From NCBI GenBank assembly GCA_947483025.1, contig CANKMK010000017.1, positions 1 through 9,103 on the forward strand: a DNA stretch of 9,103 nucleotides, written 5' to 3'. Of the stretch, positions 5,902 through 9,103 are shown piece after piece; positions within the stretch are counted from its first letter, which is position 1, and every line of letters starts with the position of its first letter. The position numbers and the translations under genes are program-made. The notes under the pieces are model-generated. The model saw only the letters and a list, made by a program, of their open reading frames with translations, made no database searches and was not told the DNA's origin. This stretch comes from Chloroflexota bacterium. Its GTDB lineage: Bacteria; Chloroflexota; Limnocylindria; Limnocylindrales; Limnocylindraceae.

Positions 5902-7724
5902 CACTCGACGGTGACGGACTTCGCGAGATTCTTCGGCTGATCAATGTCAGCACCAGCCAGCAGCGCCATCTCGTACGAGAAGCGCTGCAACGGAATCGTC
6001 GCAATGAGGGCCGCAATCTCAGGCCGCGCAGCGGGGATCACCACGGCATCCGTAGCGAAACTCGACCAATCATCAACGCCAGAAACGATCGCAATCACTG
6101 GCGCGGAGCGTGCGCGCGACTCCATCAGGTTGCTGACGAGCTTCGGAAGAACTGGAGAGTTCAGTACGACCGCCACCACAGGATGGTCAGCGCCAAGGAG
6201 GCTGATTGGGCCGTGCTTCATCTCGCCCGCCGCAATGCCCTCGGCGTGGATGTACGCGAGCTCCTTCAGTTTCAGCGCCCCTTCAAATGCGGTGGCAAGT
6301 CCGGCGCCGCGGCTGACGAACATGAAGCCACTTGCGCTGAAGTATTTCTTCGCAATCGCTGGAAGGGCGTCTGAAGAGTCGAGTGCAGCTGAAGCCATTG
6401 CAGGGATCGTAAGCAGCTCGGTCGACCAAGATCGCAGGTCTTCAGCGGTGAGCGTGCCTGAGCGTCGCGCCAGGTCGAGCGTTACGAGCAACGTAACGAG
6501 CGCCTGCGAGGTGTAGCTCTTCGTTGCGGCAACCGAAACCTCTGTGCCGGCTTGGAGTAGAACGACTGCATCAGCTTCGCGCGTCAGTGAGGAGCCCGCT
6601 GCGTTCACGATCGCAAGCACCGTCGCACCAGCAGCTTTCGCGGTTCGAACGGCACCGAGCGTGTCGGCCGTTTCACCTGATTGCGAGACCGCGATGACCA
6701 GGCTGGTCGGGCCCAGCGCAGGCGGGTCGTACCGGAACTCGCTCGCGACGGTCACACGCACTGGTACGCGCAAGAGACGCTCTGCAAGCGTGGCCGCCGT
6801 GAGTGATGCGTAGTATGCGGATCCGCAGGCAACGATCTCAATGGATCGCGCTGCCGCAAGTGCTGGGGCGATCGCGTCGAGCTCACTGATTGCCACCCCA
6901 TCTGCCGATACACGTCCGAGCATGGCGGCAGAGAGGGCACGTGGCTGCTCGTCCATCTCTTTGCGCATGAAGTGGTCGTACCCTTCCTTGCGCGCCGCGG
7001 CGCCATCCCAGGTAATCGTTTCAATCTTTGGAGCGAACTTCGCACCTGCGGTGTCGTAGAGGGTGATTCCGCCGCGCTGCAGGTCGGCAAGGTCGCCGTC
7101 GCGCAGGAAGATGATCTTGTTGGTGTGCTCAAGGATTGCGACGGGATCGGAGGCGAGGAACTGCTCCCCTTCCCCAAGCCCTACGGCAAGTGGCGCTTCA
7201 CGACGGGCAGCAATGATCCGGCCCGGCTCGCCGCGATGCATGACGACGAGCGCCCACTGCCCGTGCAGGCGAGGGAGGACGGCAGCCACCGCAAGGCGAA
7301 TGTCGCCCTGGTAGGCATCTTCGATGAGGTGGGCGATCACCTCGGTGTCGACGTCGCTCGAAAGGGTGTGGCCTTTTGCTGTGAGCTCCCGCTGTAGTTC
7401 AGCGTAGTTCTCGATGATCCCGTTGTGGATGATGGCGATCTCGCCGTGCTCATCCATATGGGGATGGGCGTTCAGGTCGGTCGGTGCACCGTGGGTGGCC
7501 CAACGTGTGTGGGCAATTCCGGCGATGGAGCCGGTTGGTAGTTCATCAAGGACACCCTCAAGATTGGCGAGGCGGCCCGCACGCTTGCGCATGGAGATCT
7601 CGCCCCCTGTGGCCGCAACGGCGATCCCAGCCGAGTCGTAGCCGCGGTACTCAAGAAGGCGTAGCCCCTCGATCAACGTCGTCGAGACGTCGCGTGAACC
7701 GATGTAGCCGACGATCCCGCACAT
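5901..7724 (-). CDS. glmS: Glutamine--fructose-6-phosphate aminotransferase (isomerising)
   Basis: GlmS makes glucosamine-6-phosphate from fructose-6-phosphate and glutamine, the committed step to UDP-GlcNAc. The 607-residue length matches the family. N-terminal class II glutaminase (about 1-230): Cys2 becomes the N-terminal nucleophile after Met removal (MCGIVGYIG), with HTRWATHG (72-79; Arg74 and Trp75), HNGIIENY (100-107) and SSDVDTEVIAHL (122-133; Asp126). First SIS domain (about 285-420): CGSAYYAS (300-307), VSQSGETADT (346-355) and VAATKSYTSQ (398-407). Second SIS domain (about 455-590) holds EGALKLKELAYIHAEG (481-496) and GEMKHGP (500-506; His504 for ring opening). The conserved tail DQPKNLAKSVTVE carries Lys602. 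ATG 7724 begins 9 bases after glmM. I see no Shine-Dalgarno sequence there, only a palindrome. With so small a gap there is no room for a glmS ribozyme. Confidence 0.98.
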   Translation of the reverse strand: MCGIVGYIGSRDVSTTLIEGLRLLEYRGYDSAGIAVAATGGEISMRKRAGRLANLEGVLDELPTGSIAGIAHTRWATHGAPTDLNAHPHMDEHGEIAIIHNGIIENYAELQRELTAKGHTLSSDVDTEVIAHLIEDAYQGDIRLAVAAVLPRLHGQWALVVMHRGEPGRIIAARREAPLAVGLGEGEQFLASDPVAILEHTNKIIFLRDGDLADLQRGGITLYDTAGAKFAPKIETITWDGAAARKEGYDHFMRKEMDEQPRALSAAMLGRVSADGVAISELDAIAPALAAARSIEIVACGSAYYASLTAATLAERLLRVPVRVTVASEFRYDPPALGPTSLVIAVSQSGETADTLGAVRTAKAAGATVLAIVNAAGSSLTREADAVVLLQAGTEVSVAATKSYTSQALVTLLVTLDLARRSGTLTAEDLRSWSTELLTIPAMASAALDSSDALPAIAKKYFSASGFMFVSRGAGLATAFEGALKLKELAYIHAEGIAAGEMKHGPISLLGADHPVVAVVLNSPVLPKLVSNLMESRARSAPVIAIVSGVDDWSSFATDAVVIPAARPEIAALIATIPLQRFSYEMALLAGADIDQPKNLAKSVTVE

Positions 7725-7725
7725 A

Positions 7726-7740
7726 GCGGTAGTCTACCGC
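7726..7740. repeat. Perfect 15-base palindrome between glmM and glmS
   Basis: The plus strand reads GCGGTAGTCTACCGC: two 7-base arms (GCGGTAG and CTACCGC) around one central base, one base from the glmS ATG. The right arm contains the glmM stop codon (7736-7734). In RNA it could fold as a 5-base-pair GC-rich stem with a 5-base loop just before the start codon, where a ribosome binding site would be expected. It could be a coupling or attenuation element, a DNA operator, or chance. It has no U-tract, so it is not a standard intrinsic terminator. Confidence 0.5.
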
Positions 7741-9080
7741 CCGCGTACGAGGCTCGCGGCGACCTCCAGCAGGCGCTCAACGGCGGCGGTGACCGCTGCG
7801 TGATCGGGGCCCTCGCCCATCACCCTGAGCAGGGGCTCGGTCCCAGAGAGGCGCACAAGGACGCGTCCACCTGTCTGTGCGAGTGCCACCTCCGCCTCGC
7901 GAATGGCGCTCTGGAGTTCTGGCGCGGCGAGCAGCCGCTCCCCCTCCCCCGTAGGCACTGGCACGGTTCGCTGCAGTTGCGGGTCGAGAGGGATGGCGGC
8001 TGCCATCTCCCCAACGGGGATCCCCGCGCGGGCAACCAGACCGAGCACGGTGATCGCGCTGAGAAGCCCGTCGCCGGTCGGTGAGAGCTCCGTGAAGAGG
8101 AGGTGGCCACTCTTCTCGCCACCGAAGCCACCCTGGCCAGCAGCGAGTCGTTCGGCGATGTGTCGGTCGCCCACGGGGGTGCGCTCCAGTGTGATCCCGT
8201 GGGCGGCAAGGTGACGCTCTACGCCACTGTTGGTCAGCACCGTAGCAACGGCGCGCTCCGACCCAGCGACTCCCCGCTCCTTCCGATCCAGTGCAATGAG
8301 GGCAATCAAAACGTCGCCGTCAATGGCTCGGCCGCTCGCATCAACAACCACGCAGCGATCGGCATCGCCATCGAGCGCAATGCCAAGGTCGGCACCGTGC
8401 GCGCGGATCTGCTCGCCGAGTGCTGCGGGGTCGGTAGCGCCGACGCCAGCATTGATGATGCCGTCGCCCATGGCGAACGGAACAACCGTGGCACCGGTGG
8501 CGGCGAGCGCTGCAACGGCGAATGGCGAGGCCGCGCCATGCGCTGCATCTACCACCACACTCATTCCAGCAGCATCAACCGATTGCGCAAGCGCCGTCAG
8601 CGTTCGCTCATAGCGCTCTCGGTACTCCTGGGCCTCAGCTGCGTGTGTCCCCGATGGAGCGGCCACTCGTACCGATTTTCCAAGCGCGATCTCCATCGCC
8701 GCCTCAAGTGCGCGCTCCTCAACATCAGGAATCTTGCGCCCATCACGCGCAAGCACCTTCAGGCCGTTGTATTCCACGGGGTTGTGCGATGCGGTCACCA
8801 CCACACCACAGGCGGCACGCGGCTCGCCCGCAACGAGTGAGGCGAGTCCAGGCGTTGGGATAACCCCGACATCGATGACGGTGCCCCCGTGTGCCTCGAT
8901 GGCACCAGCAAGCGCATCAGAAAGCGCTCGCCCACTCGGTCGCGTATCGCGCCCGAGCAGCACGAGTCCGTTCGGGTGCTGCTGCATTAGGGCAACGCCG
9001 AGTGCGGCAGCTATTTCAACGGTAAGTGTCTCGCCAGCGATCCCGCGGATCCCATCGGTGCCGAAGCGAACCGTGGTCAC
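7734..9080 (-). CDS. glmM: Phosphoglucosamine mutase
   Basis: GlmM interconverts glucosamine-6-phosphate and glucosamine-1-phosphate through a phosphoserine enzyme, directly downstream of GlmS in the pathway. The 448-residue length is standard. The N-terminus reads RFGTDGIRG (5-13). The active-site loop is TASHNP (96-101) with phosphoserine Ser98, followed by EYNGLKV (103-109). The Mg-binding loop is DGDADR (237-242), the sugar-binding loop GGEKSGH (320-326), and the C-terminal phosphate-binding loop RLSGTEPLLRVMGEG (410-424). The serine-type GEKSGH loop supports GlmM over phosphomannomutase, as does the adjacent glmS. The start is GTG 9080, right before the conserved TVRFGTDG, with AAGGAA 4 bases upstream. 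It is the first gene visible in the run. The 23 bases before it are too few to show a promoter or an upstream gene. Confidence 0.97.
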   Translation of the reverse strand: MTTVRFGTDGIRGIAGETLTVEIAAALGVALMQQHPNGLVLLGRDTRPSGRALSDALAGAIEAHGGTVIDVGVIPTPGLASLVAGEPRAACGVVVTASHNPVEYNGLKVLARDGRKIPDVEERALEAAMEIALGKSVRVAAPSGTHAAEAQEYRERYERTLTALAQSVDAAGMSVVVDAAHGAASPFAVAALAATGATVVPFAMGDGIINAGVGATDPAALGEQIRAHGADLGIALDGDADRCVVVDASGRAIDGDVLIALIALDRKERGVAGSERAVATVLTNSGVERHLAAHGITLERTPVGDRHIAERLAAGQGGFGGEKSGHLLFTELSPTGDGLLSAITVLGLVARAGIPVGEMAAAIPLDPQLQRTVPVPTGEGERLLAAPELQSAIREAEVALAQTGGRVLVRLSGTEPLLRVMGEGPDHAAVTAAVERLLEVAASLVRGR

Positions 9081-9084
9081 GGTG

Positions 9085-9090
9085 TTCCTT
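9085..9090 (-). promoter_or_regulatory. Ribosome binding site of glmM
   Basis: AAGGAA on the minus strand ends 4 bases before GTG 9080. It supports this GTG as the true start, and the conserved N-terminal motif agrees. Minus-strand TGA (9101-9099) and TAG (9096-9094) just upstream could end a preceding gene, but too little sequence is present to tell. Confidence 0.7.
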
Positions 9091-9103
9091 GCGCTAGATC
9101 AGC

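Noticed and set aside
5944..6516. Plus-strand open frame of 190 codons inside glmS
   Set aside because: It is a shadow of the glmS SIS domains, with a biased Ala/Ser/Arg composition and no independent signal.
7725..7733. glmS ribozyme or riboswitch upstream of glmS
   Set aside because: Only 9 bases separate glmM from glmS, far too few for a ribozyme, and no such motif appears in the glmM 3' end.
7726..7740. Intrinsic terminator between glmM and glmS
   Set aside because: The inverted repeat has no U-rich tail on the minus strand, and it would end transcription directly before glmS.
8103..8840. Plus-strand open frame of 245 codons inside glmM
   Set aside because: It is opposite an intact and conserved glmM. 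No family motif and no start context were found.
1..9103. Mobile element, phage, defence system or CRISPR array
   Set aside because: No transposase, integrase, direct-repeat array, terminal repeats or defence-type domains were seen. All genes are housekeeping or embedded among them with similar codon use.

Overview
The window is one tightly packed, single-direction gene run. Every supported gene reads on the minus strand, so transcription goes from the right edge to the left edge. In that order: glmM (9080-7734), glmS (7724-5901), acpS (about 5901-5362), alr (5365-4154), an uncharacterised 556-residue protein that looks like a divergent MutL/GlmL-type ASKHA relative (4157-2487), tsaE (2490-1999), tsaB (about 2018-1479), rimI (about 1482-961) and tsaD (968-1, running off the left edge). 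The only gap between genes is 9 bases, between glmM and glmS. Every other junction overlaps by 1 to 20 bases. There is no gene-free stretch over 300 bases, and I see no tRNA, rRNA, CRISPR array, insertion sequence or terminator.

Two functional blocks share the presumed operon. The first is cell-envelope precursor supply. GlmS makes glucosamine-6-phosphate and GlmM converts it to glucosamine-1-phosphate, towards UDP-GlcNAc. Alr makes D-alanine for peptidoglycan. AcpS activates acyl carrier protein for lipid synthesis. The second block is the bacterial t6A machinery TsaE-TsaB-TsaD, which makes threonylcarbamoyladenosine at tRNA position 37, together with the acetyltransferase RimI. The uncharacterised gene sits between the blocks, joined by 4-base overlaps to alr and tsaE.

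The DNA is GC-rich, roughly 60% by eye. The order glmM-glmS-acpS-alr-tsaE-tsaB-rimI-tsaD is the one I know from Actinomycetota, where an NAD(P)H-hydrate repair gene often lies between acpS and alr and a coaA gene may lie between glmM and glmS. Both are absent here. MutL/GlmL-like proteins are, as far as I recall, common in Chloroflexota. I therefore suggest a deep-branching actinobacterium or a Chloroflexota member and cannot decide between them from sequence alone. This looks like ordinary chromosomal core DNA, not a mobile or defence island.

Points worth a second look are the unknown gene in the alr-tsaE slot, a perfect 15-base palindrome covering the glmM stop and lying against the glmS start, a helical tail on AcpS, a short TsaB, an altered PLP-site motif in Alr, and a clear excess of the hexamer CGATCG across the window.
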